From: Azonexaceae bacterium
GTDB taxonomy: Bacteria; Pseudomonadota; Gammaproteobacteria; Burkholderiales; Rhodocyclaceae
Direction of reading: 5' to 3'
Length of the DNA stretch: 6,266 nucleotides
NCBI GenBank assembly: GCA_009469685.1
Contig: SSTA01000371.1
Coordinates: 1-6,266 of the forward strand
Part shown: positions 6,176 through 6,266 of the stretch, in pieces
How positions within the stretch are numbered: position 1 is the first letter of the stretch
How the letters are laid out: every line of letters begins with the position of its first letter
Program-made: the position numbers and the translations under genes
The notes under the pieces: model-generated
What the model was told of the DNA's origin: nothing
What the model saw: only the letters and a program-made list of their open reading frames with translations
Database searches by the model: none

Positions 6176-6266
6176 ACACCCCGACTTCCGCAATTTTCGC
6201 CGCAACCCCGGTGAGGTATGCAGTTATATGCACAGGTTTTGGTCGCCGCCGCCCCCAGAGTCCGGC
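6176..6266. other. 3' flank after pgpA, no gene recognised
   Basis: These 91 bases hold no clear GC-hairpin plus T-run terminator and no complete ORF. Two ATGs (6218 and 6228) open frames that run off the window edge, but each gives only a dozen or so residues that cannot be recognised, so they are not called as a gene. The hexamer TATGCA occurs twice with a 10-bp offset (6217-6222 and 6227-6232). Confidence 0.4.

Noticed and set aside
1..6266. CRISPR array, tRNA or rRNA gene, insertion sequence or prophage attachment site
   Set aside because: No regularly spaced short repeats, cloverleaf-like sequence, transposase motifs or terminal inverted repeats were seen on either strand.

Overview
The window is about 6.3 kb of high-GC proteobacterial chromosome. 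Gene order and protein style suggest a betaproteobacterium: riboflavin synthase, RibB with a degenerate RibA-like half, lumazine synthase, NusB, ThiL and PgpA in tight tandem. The accompanying bacteriohemerythrin and long proline-rich surface-type protein would fit Rhodocyclales or a relative. That lineage call is inference from gene content; no marker gene is present to prove it.

Layout. (1) Positions 1-1293, plus strand: the C-terminal part of a very proline-rich, low-complexity protein whose start lies outside the window. It contains a tandem duplication of about 78 residues. (2) Positions 1371-1841, minus strand: an intact bacteriohemerythrin, convergent with the proline-rich gene, with an unusual cluster of cysteines between its first two helices. 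(3) Positions 1842-1993: an AT-rich divergent intergenic region with promoter-like elements facing both ways. No FMN riboswitch is recognisable there. (4) Positions 1994-6175, plus strand: a compact six-gene run ribE - ribBX - ribH - nusB - thiL - pgpA. Junctions are 1, 51, -11, 13 and 3 nt, so one transcript is very likely. (5) Positions 6176-6266: a short 3' flank with no clear gene or terminator.

How the genes work together. RibBX makes 3,4-dihydroxy-2-butanone 4-phosphate from ribulose 5-phosphate. RibH condenses it with the pyrimidine intermediate to give lumazine, and RibE dismutates lumazine to riboflavin. The GTP cyclohydrolase II-like half of RibBX has lost its zinc cysteines and catalytic motif, so GTP entry must come from a RibA encoded elsewhere. 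RibD is also not in the window. NusB (antitermination and rRNA transcription), ThiL (thiamine pyrophosphate synthesis) and PgpA (phosphatidylglycerol synthesis) are the usual downstream partners of ribH in this phylum.

No undescribed defence, mobile or RNA system was found. The points most worth a second look are the cysteine-rich hemerythrin, the degenerate RibX half, and the duplicated proline-rich tail. All six rib-pgpA proteins and the hemerythrin are full length with the family key residues present, apart from the expected RibX losses.
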